A stretch of 64,000 nt of DNA, taken from Micrasema longulum. Lineage: Eukaryota; Arthropoda; Insecta; Trichoptera; Brachycentridae. Below are positions 44,138 to 55,415 of the stretch, piece by piece. The position numbers were made by a program, and so were the translations under genes. Location of the stretch: positions 1 through 64,000 of the forward strand of contig JAGVSM010002381.1 of NCBI GenBank assembly GCA_022494885.1, in the 5' to 3' direction. Below the pieces are notes generated by a model. It searched no databases and was not told where the DNA came from. It saw nothing but the letters and a program-made list of their open reading frames with translations. How positions within the stretch are numbered: the stretch's first letter is position 1; each line of letters begins with the position of its first letter.

Positions 44138-44336
44138 AGTACCGAACAGTTGATAAAGTACATTGGGCTCAAGAAAGAGACTGCCGGCTTTGTACGCCGT
44201 CGTCTCTGTCGCCCGAGTCTGGTTGTCCGGTATCTGTAACATGCATGAATGACGACGCTCTACAAAGCCGAAGTTAGACGACCAGGCCGGCAATCTCATT
44301 CTTAAGCCCGATGTACTTTATTTAATGCCGGGTACT
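44138..44336. mobile_element. MITE-2, 199-bp near-palindrome
   Basis: The ends are AGTACC (44138) and GGTACT (44336). Just inside, ATAAAGTACATTGGGCTCAA is inverted on the right as TTAAGCCCGATGTACTTTAT, and GACTGCCGGC pairs with GCCGGCAATC. The centre is GC-rich. It looks like a complete small MITE; no second copy is seen in this window. Confidence 0.6.
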
Positions 44337-45017
44337 GCAATCACATTTGTTTTACATTCGGCGTAAAACTTCATTCGGGCCCCAAACTCAACCCTTGCCA
44401 ATATAGAATAATTATATTATTTACAACAATAAAGATACGATTGTTGTATTGCATAATAAAAACAAAAATAAAAAAGGCTGTAAAAACTTCAAACGTTCCG
44501 CTCACGAACAATGCGAAAAAGGATGCGCCGTAAATAAAGTCATAAAAGAAATCGCAAGCCTCGGAAGAACGAGATTAGTGCTGTGCTAAACCGCCTATAA
44601 TCGAATAATTCGATCATTTGGATAACCGAATCATTCGTTTATGTTTGTCAATGTAATTTTAAGCACACTTTTTTCTCGTGGAATCCACTCAGCGGGTTTT
44701 TGTTTCATATCTAGGATTCACTCATATGGACACATTTCAGAACTGTGATATTTTTGGAATACATTCAATTCCGATTAGACCGTCGTAAATTGGTTGATGT
44801 ATTTTTTTAAAACTTTTATACTGATACACATTTGTTCTTGACTATTTTTTTATTCGGGCACAATACCTCCTCCTTTGTTATTACTTCAGTTTCACGTAGG
44901 CTATAATAGCCGTCTTTTCACCATCAATATCTTTTAAACCGATAACTGTGGTCAGCATAACCACGAACGTGTTAATTTTCATATCTGCAATACTTATATC
45001 CTCCGGAATGCTATCAC
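44337..45017. other. No gene seen
   Basis: AT-rich, with no recognisable feature. Confidence 0.42.
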
Positions 45018-45095
45018 TAATTGTAAGATTGATCTTGTCTTCATGTAACAAAATATGATCGAGATTAGTGCATCAGTGCAGTACCCTAACCAATA
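45018..45095 (+). repeat. SINE-A 3' fragment
   Basis: TAAGATTGATCTTGTCTTCA, TGTAACAAAATATGATCGAG and GCATCAGTGCAGTACCCTAA match the SINE-A end. Confidence 0.45.
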
Positions 45096-45394
45096 TTAGC
45101 AGAAAAAATAAAGACTTCGTTATTTAAACAAATAAGAAATATATGAAAAGTCTTGTATCCTATGTTGACTCAGGTGACATCAGAGCCACGCAAGAGTTAA
45201 TGATGATTCTGACTGAGACGAAAATTAAGAAAAAGATGCAGGGATTTACAGCAAACCAAATCCTTAAATTGAAACTAGAGAAGAAAAAAAAGTCTAATCA
45301 ATTGATCTGTGGGGTTCATAGTCCATTGATTGATGACACACCGACGTGCAATAATTTCCACTGAAATATAGAGCAACGACTGCAATAAGAAACT

Positions 45395-45830
45395 CAGCGT
45401 TTTCTATTGGATACAATACATATCTGCATGTATAAAATTATGAACTGTCTCATTGATGCCCCTGAAATTTTGCAAAAGATTCTTTTTAACGTTCCCACCC
45501 GTAGACTAAGAAATAATGAAATGCTTTTCCTCGGTCACTACAGGACCAATTATGGTGCACAGTCGCCTTTGCCCAGAATGATCAGGCGGGTGAACGATCA
45601 TCAAGATCTTGATTATTATGGTGTAAGGATGTCTTTCTTTACAAATCAGCTAAAGAATCTGTATAGTTAGCCTATGCTTTTTACTTAATCTAAAAAATCT
45701 ATCATCTGTCTTTGCTGCTTATTTCTGTTCCTTATATTTTTTTATTCCTTTGTAAAAATTTCTTTTAATTGTAATGTTTATAATGGACTTTGTCCGTAAA
45801 TAAATAAATAAATAAATAAATAAATACATT
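45395..45830 (+). pseudogene. LINE ORF2 C-terminus with 3' UTR (GHYRTNYGAQSPLPRM family), copy 1
   Basis: The frame to 45668 reads HICMYKIMNCLIDAPEILQK, NVPTRRLRNNEMLFLGHYRT and NYGAQSPLPRMIRRVND, the full terminal block of a CR1/Jockey-like LINE, ending at TAG 45668-45670. The 3' UTR has ATAATGGACTTTGTCCGTAA and ends in (TAAA)n at 45799-45825. A diverged sister copy is at 55630. Confidence 0.7.
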
Positions 45831-47589
45831 ATATTCTGCAATACTATATTGCACATTAACCGTCCATCTACATAAGAGCAACGTCCTACAGTACATTAAC
45901 TTTATTACTTAAAATACCAAATGGAGTTGTAACGTCTTTCCGCCCAACCAAGTCATGTCAGTCAGCCCAACATATAATCACAGTAACACTCGCGCGGCAT
46001 AATTCAAATCAATATGTATTCGCCACGTAATGAATAAACTTTCTATCATCAACCTTCTTTATTTTGTCAATCTCCAATTGACGTAGGAGCTTTAACCCCC
46101 ACTGACCCAAATAATACAGATCAAACGGTCATTCTTAAAATCATCTATTTATGAATAGTTCGATTATTATATCAATTGGTTATGTGCGTCGTGCATCCTT
46201 ATACAAGATGAAGTATATTGAAACAATACAAGAGTTTTGGTCCACTCTACTCGGCCGTATACAAAATATATACAAAGTCCATTGTTTTATAGCTGAGCGA
46301 CGATAAAAAATAGCGCGGATAACAGTTTTCTTTACCTCAGTCAAATCTGATGCAACCCATTTTTGATATGAAGTTTTAGAAACATTATACTATCCATCGC
46401 TTACTTTCTTGGAATCATACCAGAACCCGCCTCACTTTAAATAATTAATTATTTTGAATGTTATTATTACTAACAATCGGGATATTTTTCACCTTCAAAC
46501 CAATGCTTTTGCCAAAAACTTTGAAATCACATTGCACGAATAATAAAAGAGGCAATTGAAATACACAAACACCCAAATAACATAAACAGTGACGACGCGA
46601 CGGGCTGAAATTAAACTCAACATGGTTCCCGGCACTGCACACTACAAACATGACACGGAATGTGCCTACTGCAGACTGCGACAAGGTACAAACACTTTTT
46701 TTCTACAAAAAAACACAGTTTACCCTGAAGATGGCTTCTGCAATGGTAACAGAGACGTCGGAACGAATTCAACTTACTCGGGATCACCCAAAAAAGATAC
46801 ATACAATTCCTATTTTTGCCTGAGCATCTTATCAAGACATTTGACGTTATTATATTAAACCTACATTTTAAAAACATGCTTTCAAATATTTAAATCTTTA
46901 GTTTAGTTTTTAAATTTCTTTGAAGATGTTTTAAAACATGTTACGCTATACATAAATATGGATGTCGGTACACGTCGAAAAAAGACCGCCCCTTTACCGG
47001 CCGAAGCAGTCTTACCAACTTTGTACAAGCACTCATTTGACTTGGTAAAGTTTGGCGGGAAGTGATGGATGTGTTCCCGCCCATCGCCATCTTGTATCTT
47101 TTTATTCGGGACGATATATCCAAAGATGATATTCCATACATTATTTAAATTGCCCGCTATGCGCATATCCGGGACATCGATTCCGATTCAGACATGCACA
47201 TTAGATTTTTTCCTCATGCGAAAATTTTGCTTTAGAGTGAAACCCGATATTGCTGTGGACTTAACGACCAAACAAATAGTGTAACTGGAAACATGTCAGT
47301 TTTATTAATACGTTCAAAGAAATTGTAGGGCTATTCAACACTCAAATCGATTAATAAATTAAGATTATGTAAATTGAATAAAACGTTTTTCCGTTTTTTT
47401 TAATAACTTATTTCTGATTTACGTTTATTTGTTTTTAGAAAAAAACAATATATTTTACATGAAATGCTATGCATAATGCATAATTCATATTAATTTATTA
47501 GTCAAAATAAACGGACGTGATTAAAATTTGCGTGACGTGAATAAAATGAAAAAATTATTAAATATGAATAAATTAATAATAATGCTAGT
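45831..47589. other. No gene seen
   Basis: Small frames overlap on both strands at 46445-47170 without a recognisable protein. 46960-47080 is moderately GC-rich (GACCGCCCCTTTACCGGCCG). Confidence 0.42.
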
Positions 47590-48045
47590 AAAAATATGAC
47601 AAATGAAAGCTAAACTGGCAGTGCGCAACGGAGTGTTAGTCCCAGCACTTATATATGGAAGCAAAACATGGAACTGGAAGAACAAGGATGAAAGAGTAAA
47701 CGCCGTCGAGGTTCGATCTCTTAGACGAAAGTGTGGGAAACCAATGTATGACAAGTTTACGTATGATAAAATCAAGCTAGAGTGTAAATCTCTATTCTCT
47801 ATGAGTCAGGTATAATTGATACGATTAAGAAAGGGTCCCTGAGATGGTTTGGTCTTGTAGAACGAATAGATGACGAAAGAATGGTAAAACAAGTATGTAT
47901 CGCGCAAATAAACGGTAACGTGAGACGAGGACGATCAAAGAAGACGTGGCTTGAACAGATAATCCAAAATCTTAAGTCTGGTCATGTCAAAAGCAGGCAG
48001 AACCGTAGAGCATGTATGACAAGATGTATGGATGTGTAAGTAGCT
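47590..48045 (+). pseudogene. RTE-like LINE fragment, diverged subfamily
   Basis: MKAKLAVRNGVLVPALIYGS, KTWNWKNKDERVNAVEVRSL, RRKCGKPMYDK, then after a frameshift LIDTIKKGSLRWFGLVERID-like text and GRSKKTWLEQIIQN. Order and spacing match the 12.1-kb RTE at roughly half identity, so it is a different, older subfamily. It is cut off near 48040 by a reverse-strand LINE. Confidence 0.66.
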
Positions 48046-48060
48046 AGAAATGGATACCAG

Positions 48061-48725
48061 GATTTTTTTATTTTTTTTTACATACATATATTTGGACCCC
48101 TTAGGTACTCGGAATAAATCATTTTTGTTTGTCTTGGAAATGGGATGTTTCATCACTGAGTCCAATCACTATTGTTGCAAAGTTCAAGAACAATGGCGCG
48201 TGATAACTATTTTTAACTACAGTGTGGATATCTGTTAAGGATATTCCATCTTTTCTGCATTCTGCTTCAAGATTATGGCGTTGCAAACTGAAAAATGGGC
48301 ACTGAAATAACAGATGTTCGATACTCTGTGAAGAAATATCATCGCTTGGACAATAGTCATCATTCCGTAATTTAAACCTATATAGATAACTTTCATCATT
48401 CCGTAATTTAAACCTATATAGATAACTTCTCATAGCTTCGTGTCCGGTAAAAATTTGGGTCGTTTCGAAAGTACTTTGGTGATGATGACGGAAGTTTGCT
48501 GCATCAGCCAGCGTTGGGAAAAATATTTTAGTGATTTTACCTGTAGAAGAAGCGCGGTAATGATCCTCCCAACGCTGCTGGGTATTTTGATTTATACAGC
48601 GTTTAGCAAAGCTAAGGGGAAATTCTGAGAAGAAAGGTGCCGTTCTTTTACAAGTTGCGGCTCTTGCTCGTTCATCCGCTCTCTCATTTCACACGATACC
48701 ATGTATACCAGGATAGATGTGTGTG
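48061..48725 (-). pseudogene. LINE with RNase H end and zinc-knuckle-like tail (I/R1-type)
   Basis: The reverse strand starts with the end of an RNase H domain, YPGIHGIV-stop-NERADERA (the known H-x-G-x-x-GNE-x-AD motif with a stop where a codon is expected), then RCINQNTQQRWEDHYRASST, GHEAMRSYLYRFKLRND and CPSDD...SIEHLLFQCPFF (C-x(n)-H-x(4)-C type, known from I and R1 LINEs). The stop is at 48119-48121, followed by an A-rich 3' tail. A 36-bp tandem duplication (48357-48428) repeats the 12 residues SYLYRFKLRNDE. Confidence 0.7.
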
Positions 48726-48767
48726 GCGGTCCATTTTTTTTTAATTATTAAAAAATACAACATCAAA

Positions 48768-49075
48768 CCATCACGCCATCAGGGAGAGGATAGAACGCTA
48801 TATCACTCTGTCTTTGCATACAGATCTCGCTCCCTCTACATTCATACATCTTCTCATGCACGCGCGCCGATTATTCCTACTTTTGATATGTCCATCTTCA
48901 AATATTTGTTGGATTTGGTCATGCTATGTCTTTCTCGTTCTTCCTCTATTTCTGCTTCATTAACGTTAGCATTTCAAATATTTTTAGCTGTCTTGTCACC
49001 GGCCTTTCTTGATTTTGTCGATAATGCTAATTTCAGCCTTACATAATGTACGGCCGTTACAGGCTTACATTTGTG
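48768..49075 (-). pseudogene. RTE-like LINE tail, reverse
   Basis: The reverse strand matches the RTE C-terminus: AAACCATCACGCCATCAGGG on the + strand is the 3' end, then CATTCATACATCTTCTCATG, TGGATTTGGTCATGCTATGT and TTTCTTGATTTTGTCGATAA. It has small deletions. An AT run (49075-49096) follows. Confidence 0.62.
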
Positions 49076-49096
49076 CATATATATATATATATATAT
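49075..49096. repeat. (AT)n microsatellite
   Basis: About 10 AT units between two LINE tails. Confidence 0.8.
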
Positions 49097-49440
49097 GCTA
49101 TTAAGAAATGGATAGTGGAGGTAAGTTGCGCACGGATCGATGAGTGGATCAAGCCAAATAGGTTAACATTTGTGTACTGTTTATGAAATTTGGTCTACAG
49201 GTCCATATAAATTGGTTATGTTTTTTTATGATTATTTTAGTTTATATTGCTTATTATGTTCATGATAATTAGATTTATTACGTTTTTATTTTGTTATTAT
49301 GTTAACTTTGTTGAATAACTAATTTAGGGCATGTTTTACTGTTTGTAAAATGTTTCCCTCGGCACGGAACACCCCAGTGAACATTATTCTGTACAAAAAA
49401 AAATACAAACATTGTAAAAGTATACATAAATAAACATATA
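49097..49440 (+). pseudogene. LINE tail (WIDEWIKPNR family), copy 2
   Basis: AIKKWIVEVSCARIDEWIKP, then NRLTFV, is the same ending as at 19329, followed by the same 3' UTR (CCCTCGGCACGGAACACCCC, ATTCTGTACAAAAA). The stop codon position is altered in this copy. Confidence 0.5.
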
Positions 49441-49449
49441 TATACATAT

Positions 49450-49575
49450 TTGGGTAATTTATACAGCGCCATTTTTGTGAAAATCACCTCAAGGGCGCTG
49501 TACAGTAAATAAATGTCCCATCACGTCTTGCAGCTACAGAGCGCATGGACGGTTAGGATTCTAGTTCCTCGTCTC
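49450..49575. repeat. Dispersed repeat shared with 40265-40465
   Basis: AAAATCACCTCAAGGGCGCT, CACGTCTTGCAGCTACAGAG and GACGGTTAGGATTCTAGTTC match the other copy. Confidence 0.42.
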
Positions 49576-49826
49576 CAATTATGATACATTGCAATAATGA
49601 TGCATATGAAGTAAAATGATTCAATTAAAATATCATAGAGAGTATTTGTAATAATATGCATATTGTAACAAATTTTTAAAATAACTAATAACATTACTAT
49701 TGATTTTAATATGAATACGGAAACAAAAAAAAACATAAATTGAAGAAATAATTCAACCGAATAAAAATAAAAAATCTCACAAAACCTTAAAGCACACCCG
49801 TCTTACCACCCAACTCCGACGTACCT

Positions 49827-50156
49827 ACACATATAAACTTGTACATACACACTCTAAGAACACATATAAACTTTTACATATACACTCTAACAACACATAT
49901 AAACTTGTACATACATACTCTAACAACACATATAAACTTGTACGTACACACGCTAACAACACATATAAAAATGTACATACACACTCTAACAACACATATA
50001 CAATTGTACATACACACTCTAACAACACATATAAACTTATACATACATACTCTAACAACACATATAAACTTGTACATACACACTCTAACAACACATATAA
50101 AAATGTACATACACACTCTAACAACACATATAAACTTGTACATACACACTCTAACA
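49827..50156. repeat. 33-bp minisatellite, 10 units
   Basis: Ten consecutive 33-bp units follow ACACATATAAACTTGTACAT and ACACACTCTAACA. Units differ by a few substitutions. Because 33 is a multiple of three, several frames on both strands stay open (117 codons forward, 111 reverse), giving an 11-residue repeat (YIHTLTTHINL forward). This is a consequence of the repeat length and not evidence of a protein. Confidence 0.9.
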
Positions 50157-50169
50157 ACACGTATGCATG

Positions 50170-50330
50170 TACGAGGTGTGTTCAGAAAATAACGGTTTTT
50201 TTTTTAATTTCGCGGGTATAAAGAGTCCGATTGAATTTTTTTATATTTTTTAATATTGATATACATTCCTCTGAAGTATGCTAATATTTTTAGCTGTATT
50301 CGTTGTTTACTTTGTATGTGTCCCGTACAT
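50170..50330 (+). mobile_element. mariner-like terminal end
   Basis: TACGAGGTGTGTTCAGAAAA followed by TAACGG is a known type of mariner terminal inverted repeat, and the next 100 bases (TTCGCGGGTATAAAGAGTCC and on) look like mariner leader DNA. No transposase frame or second end follows; sequence identity fades after about 50330. The minisatellite ends 14 bases before it. Confidence 0.55.
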
Positions 50331-50499
50331 ACACACACACCCTTACATATCAGTGGCGGTATTTCCATAGAAGCCCATAAGCCGGGCTTGCCTAACAATT
50401 TCATATCGAAATTACCAAATCTAAACCAAACGCTTAATCCGTATTGCTTTTGATAATCCAGTTAATTATTCTAAATCCGTTTATTATATTTTTTATCGG

Positions 50500-51035
50500 T
50501 ATTCGTAGTATGTGATATTTTCCTATTGAATTCTGTACACCATCGATGAATAATGGTCTTTAATAGTGCTTCATCGTCAAAAGACGAATAAAGTTCATTA
50601 ATGCACTGTTCACGTTTAAATTCCATTTTTGTAGTGATATTAAATTTTGAAATAACTATAACAATTGAAAATAGCGATTGTATAAAAAACTTTCTGAGTA
50701 AATATAACTTCTAAAATGGCAATGTCTACGACAAAGGTATCAGTTCTCAGATTGCAGCACCAGTGTTGAAAAATCTTGAAGTACTCGTATAAAAGGTAAC
50801 CCTCGTATCCTATATCAAAAATAATTTATCATTATTATATTTTTGTATCTATGGGTTCCGATAACTATTATTCAATTCTACACATGCTATCATATCATAT
50901 CATATTATATTACATACTCAAAATTATAATTTATACATTTGCTTTGACTATCTAACTAGGGTTATTTACTTCGTTCTAAGACAGTCATCAATATATATAA
51001 ACAATTATAAAGATAGTGGACAAAGTGAAAAACAA
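50500..51035. other. No gene seen
   Basis: AT-rich. A TATCATATCATATCATATTAT short repeat lies at about 50890. Confidence 0.4.
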
Positions 51036-51039
51036 AATA

Positions 51040-51420
51040 AAAAATAGAGTAAAAACATGGTAAAAATGTAGTAAAAACATAGTAAAAGTGTAGTTAAAAA
51101 TAAAGCAAAAAAATAGCAAAAACAAAGTAATAAATGTATTGTAAACATTGTAAAAAATGAAGTGAAAACATAGTAAAAAACATTAAAAATGTATATTTAA
51201 ATATTTTAAAACCCAGTAAAATGCGAATTAAAAACAGAATACATAATAAGAAACATATTTAAACTCATAGTAAAATAATAAATGTATGTGTATAGCAAAA
51301 AGCATATTTAAAAAACATAGCAAAATACCGAGTAGAAAGATAAAAAAAACATAGTTCAAGATAAAGTTAAAGATGTGATAAAAAAAGTATATGGTAAAAA
51401 AAATCGTTTTTTTTTAAATA
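51040..51420. repeat. Degenerate short tandem repeat
   Basis: A loose unit of about 14-16 bases (GTAAAAACATA, variants GTAAAAATGTA, GTAAAAGTGTA) is reiterated and fades out rightwards. It has no coding capacity. Confidence 0.6.
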
Positions 51421-51717
51421 AAAAAAAACATAAAAAAGTCATGAGGATCTTAAAAAATTAAATCAGTAAAAAACTAAAAATATATATTAACAAATGTGTA
51501 TTATGTTGACGTTACTTATTGGTAATGATTGATATCTGAGGAACAACTTTTAGATAAAATAATGTTGTGTTTTCTTTATTTACGAACTCAGAAAGATGAT
51601 CATATGCATATTTTCATAAAATATTGTTATTCATCATAATATACTTTTTGGGTGCTTTGTAGAATGTATTACTGTAGGACGAAAGCGAACACCATGTTTT
51701 CAGACATCTTCATTATG

Positions 51718-51955
51718 ATAATTCCCTTTCTGCACCTAATGGCGCATAGGGCACTGCACCGGTACACCGATCGCAGTGTATCTTGATCATTTTTGTTATA
51801 TCACGGTAAAATGATCAGTCTTGCGCTTCAGGTACCAGTCCAGGGACCATGAAATATTTTAAATAAATATTTCTTGTCAACCATGTCGGGATTCGAACCC
51901 GAGACCTCTTGCATGGTGGGTAAATGTGCTGATTATTTTACCACGAGGCCGACTT
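51718..51955 (-). mobile_element. SINE-A copy, reverse, well preserved
   Basis: In reverse: the GCGCATAGGGCACTGCACCG end, GTATCTTGATCATTTTTGTT, CTTCAGGTACCAGTCCAGGG, then the tRNA-like head (GGGATTCGAACCCGAGACCT as B box, GATTATTTTACCACGAGGCC near the A box). It is the best copy for defining the family. Confidence 0.7.
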
Positions 51956-52001
51956 GTTTTCACACAAGTGAATAAAAAATTTATACACATATGTGGGGTT
52001 T

Positions 52002-52039
52002 ACCAGTAAGGTAAGCCCATGTGGGCTTACCTTACTGGT
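52002..52039. repeat. Perfect 18-bp-arm palindrome
   Basis: ACCAGTAAGGTAAGCCCA, TG, then its exact reverse complement. With one mismatch the arms extend to about 24 bp. It is adjacent to the CACGCTACTG motif, so it may be a transposon terminal hairpin. Confidence 0.7.
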
Positions 52040-52234
52040 GAACCCTAGGCACGCTACTGATACGTAAATATATACATACTCATATACATATTTGTACATA
52101 TTTACATGGTAAATGATTACATGAAAAATTACCCAAAGAGCGGTGTATTTATATAATTATGTACATGCAACAACTCAACTCTTAACACATTTTGCAGCTT
52201 CCCGGTGATGATAAATTGAACATAGTTATGCAGA

Positions 52235-52645
52235 AAGCAGCCAGTCCACAGTAGAAATATAAATATATATTGGTTTTATCGAATTCAAGAAGGAAGGTTT
52301 GCTTAAAACAGCCAGGCCGCTTTCATACGAAAAACTGTAATAATCACCTTTTGAAAATTACATAATGTCAAAATGTCATGAAAATGAATGTCACCTCATA
52401 CATTTAGAATTTTTATGAGGCTTAATTCAATATTAGATCTGGCTGTCAATAAAATCATTAAATCTGGTCTCAAATACACATTTTTTTTTTGTGTTATAAA
52501 AAAACAAATGCATGCATTACTTATCATTTTCCAAAGTAAAAAACACTCCAACTGTTGTGTAGATTTGATTACTTACTACTGTTATCTCAGTTTCACTTTT
52601 CTATGGCTGGCATCTTTCTACATAAATACATTCAAATTGTACCTT
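52235..52645. repeat. Dispersed repeat (1.9-kb family) with inverted parts
   Basis: The left end AGTTATGCAGAAAGCAGCCA is the inverse of TTTTCTATGGCTGGC at 52600. The interior CACTCCAACTGTTGTGTAGA matches 2068. It is therefore an element whose ends are inverted. The 104-codon frame (52388-52702) crosses it and is not a gene. Confidence 0.45.
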
Positions 52646-53064
52646 TTTAACTCTTTATTCTTTTCTCCTATTCTAAATAAGAATAAAGCCATACTCCAGT
52701 AAAATAAACGCCGATTTTGTCGGCACTGATTTGTCTTTCTGCTAATTCTGATTAAATTTAAGGTAAAACTAACATGACTTCAGCACGTCATGTTAGTTGA
52801 TCTGTTTTTGCATCATCTATATCGAAATTTTTTTTTTATGGCGATTATTTCCAAAGAGTTAGAAGTAAAATAGCTGAAATTATTATACAGTATAAATAAA
52901 AAGCGTTCGTTACTCAACAAGACTACAAGCCCTGTGTTGATTTGGAACCCATAAACAACCAAAATTGGAAGTATCTTAAAAAAAAACATTCTCAAATGTG
53001 GGCATTTTTTACAAAATTAAATAATGTATGTAGACTGAAGAAGAAAAAAATACAATTAACACAT
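52646..53064. other. No gene seen
   Basis: AT-rich. CATGACTTCAGCACGTCATG at 52773-52792 is a small palindrome. Confidence 0.4.
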
Positions 53065-53215
53065 TAAAACAGAGATGAAGAACATTTTAGAGAAGGTAAT
53101 ATAGAAGTCTAGGCATTCTTACATTATTCACTCTTCTCACTAAAGGGCTATTATCTCAGTTTCTCTTTTCTATGGCTGGCTGCTTTCTGCGTAACTACGC
53201 TAATTATTGTAATTT
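53065..53215. repeat. MITE-1 terminus fused to the 1.9-kb-family repeat
   Basis: AACAGAGATGAAGAACATTT to AGAAGTCTAGGCATTCTTAC (MITE-1) runs at about 53120 directly into ATTCACTCTTCTCACTAAAG and TTTTCTATGGCTGGCTGC (1.9-kb family). The junction suggests one element inserted into the other. Confidence 0.48.
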
Positions 53216-53559
53216 ATGAAATTAAATTAAATTGCTTGTTAAATGATACTGTCGTGAAGTATTTTTAAATCCACAATGCTATTTCCTTACGAGCTAAGCT
53301 AATAACATATTGTATCATTGCTGGGTAGGTACTGTAGAATGTCATTACATTTGGAAGCAATATAATCATTATACAGACCCCTGACATGAAGCATGACAAG
53401 TCGCGAAACGTGCAATTTATATTAGTAATGACTAATGACAGACATGGGCCGTGACTCACATGGACGAAAAGTCATGAAGATGATGATTGCAATGATGTAA
53501 GACTATAATATTGTGTGTCTAATAGAAATCCCATATGTCGGAAAGGAAACAGATGCGCT

Positions 53560-53745
53560 GACATTATTAATTTTATTTATTTATTTATTATATATACGGC
53601 CTAAGTCAATTACAACAATTAAACGAAGAAACATAAATACAAATAAACTGAACAAAAATAACATAAAACTATGTTGCAAAGACAAACAAGGGCAATACAA
53701 TAATGGTATACAATATATTCATAAAAACAGCTGCAAAACGCATCG
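53560..53745. repeat. Dispersed repeat, uninterrupted copy
   Basis: ATATACGGCCTAAGTCAATT to ATGGTATACAATATATTCAT is continuous here, while the 33.2-kb copy is split. It is AT-rich and noncoding, starting in a TTTATT run. Confidence 0.45.
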
Positions 53746-54917
53746 AAGAATGGAATTTTAACAATATAAGAATGATTTAAAAAAGTTAACAATAAAAAAA
53801 ATTAAAAAAACACAATAATAATAGATTGAGCCAAGAACTAGTAAGTATGGCAATTAAGTGAACATGTAACAGCACAAAAAGTAAAATATGAAAAAAACTA
53901 GACAAAGATAGCATTCCTTTGCTTATTATTAAGGTTACCAAGATGATAGACGCTACTAACAAGAAGCGGATAGATCCCCTGGTACCTACACTACGCACAC
54001 AGATGCGCATCTATTATCATCTACGAGGGAACAGCCAAATGTTAACCAAATGTTTTTACAATACTCAAGCAACATCAAATAAGCATTGACAGTTGAAGTT
54101 TACAGTTAATAGTATCACAGATGGGATGTGCGCGCAGCTCTCGTTTTAAATATTTGTTGAAAAATAGGACGTGTTGTAATTTTTTTAAATTTGATCACAG
54201 ATTTTATCCAATTTGTGTAATATCCGACACACGACCATTTCTTGACCCATGTAAGAGCTTTATTTCAGAAGAATCGTCGATTAAAAATAAATGCTTACTG
54301 TGCTTGAACATTTCAGATAATAATATACCTTCTCTACTTATGTCAAAAGCCTTTATTAATTTAATTGATTGCGTTGTGTTGACGAAATTCAAAGTGCATT
54401 ATTCTCTTTGATTAAAATATTCTGTGTAAACTTTGGCCCACTCAAAATCTCTATGTTAGTGCACGATGACGGGTGTCTTTTGACAAAATAGCGTTTTCTA
54501 TTCTTCTGAATGAGACATGATGTCATTGGTATAAGTGGCCTTTTCAGCAATTTCACGACTGTTTATTGTGCTTTTGTAAAATTATTGAAGAACTCATTTG
54601 AACAAAGCTTAAGTGGATTATTCATTCGCAGGCGTATGTATCTACATACATGCATAATATAATATTATAAATGCTTGAAAGATTTTTCAATGAAACGCCC
54701 ACATTAGCATAATCTTCGCATATGTACTCGTACAAACAAATTTTCTTGTTAGTTTAACAGTTTTGAATTTTATTAAAAAAGTTAAGTTGTTTTGATGCTT
54801 GACAGGATTGTAAGTTACATAGTGGCTCTGAATGTCTGAATATGACCTCAAATTTGTGATCTTGAGCAACCAATAGTAGCATCGCTATCTAAAATAACCC
54901 TGCTAAAAAGGAGTTAC
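53746..54917. other. No gene seen
   Basis: A 96-codon frame (54121-54411) reads like random AT-rich translation, apart from a mildly protein-like start (MGCARSSRFKYLLKNRTCCN). I see no domain. Confidence 0.4.
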
Positions 54918-55415
54918 TATACACGGTTTTTTAGAGCCAGACGTTAAATCTTCAGAGGAACATTCCTCATGGTAAGCATTAAAAAAAATACTAACAATTT
55001 TATTCAATAACTCATTTTTAGGACAATTTTTTTTTTATAATCTCCTTTTTATACATTTTTCTTCCAGAAACATTTTTTTTACTATCCCAAAATGGAGAAA
55101 ATTTTGATTTTCTCGCACTAGCATCCTTTCCGCAAACCCCTACCTTTCCCATACGAAAAACATTGAGAAGAAAATGTATTTGACCAGCGAAGCGATACGC
55201 ACCAGACGCGGACAAGGGACGTGGCTGGGTAGGAGAGGGGTAGGGGTTTGTTAAGGGACTGCTAGTCCGAGAAATTAAGGATTTACTCCATTTTGGGATT
55301 ATATAAAAAATATAAAAAAGTTTTTGGAAAAAAATTACTAGGATTTTTTTAAAAACTTACCAAGAGGAATGTTCCTCTGAAGTTTCGTGGTCTGGATCTG
55401 AAAAACCATGTATAA
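54918..55415. mobile_element. Foldback element, about 500 bp
   Basis: The left end TATACACGGTTTTTTAGAGC and right end CTGAAAAACCATGTATA are inverse ends. Inside, TTCAGAGGAACATTCCTCAT...GGTAAG (left) pairs with AAGAGGAATGTTCCTCTGAA (right), and TCCCAAAATGGAGAAAATTT pairs with ACTCCATTTTGGGATTATAT. The arms span about 200 bp each. A TA dinucleotide at each edge would fit a Tc1/mariner-type target, but this is unproven. Confidence 0.62.

Larger units (their letters stand above)
50352..52066. mobile_element. Possible TIR element with CAGTGGCG/CGCTACTG ends
   Basis: CAGTGGCGGTATTT at 50352 and CACGCTACTG ending near 52068 are imperfect inverse ends of a hAT-like pattern. The ends share only about 8 of 10 bases and I find no 8-bp target-site duplication. 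It encloses a SINE and low-complexity DNA. Two unrelated sequences are equally possible. Confidence 0.25.

Noticed and set aside
45143..45364. 73-codon frame
   Set aside because: Lysine-rich end from A-rich DNA; no family recognised and no support from neighbours.
49825..50192. Open frames of 111-117 codons on both strands
   Set aside because: Produced by a 33-bp tandem repeat, which cannot shift frame. Not a protein gene, and not a CRISPR array because there are no distinct spacers.
54121..54411. 96-codon frame with a Cys-rich start
   Set aside because: Considered as a small protein; no domain, no codon bias, ordinary AT-rich surroundings.
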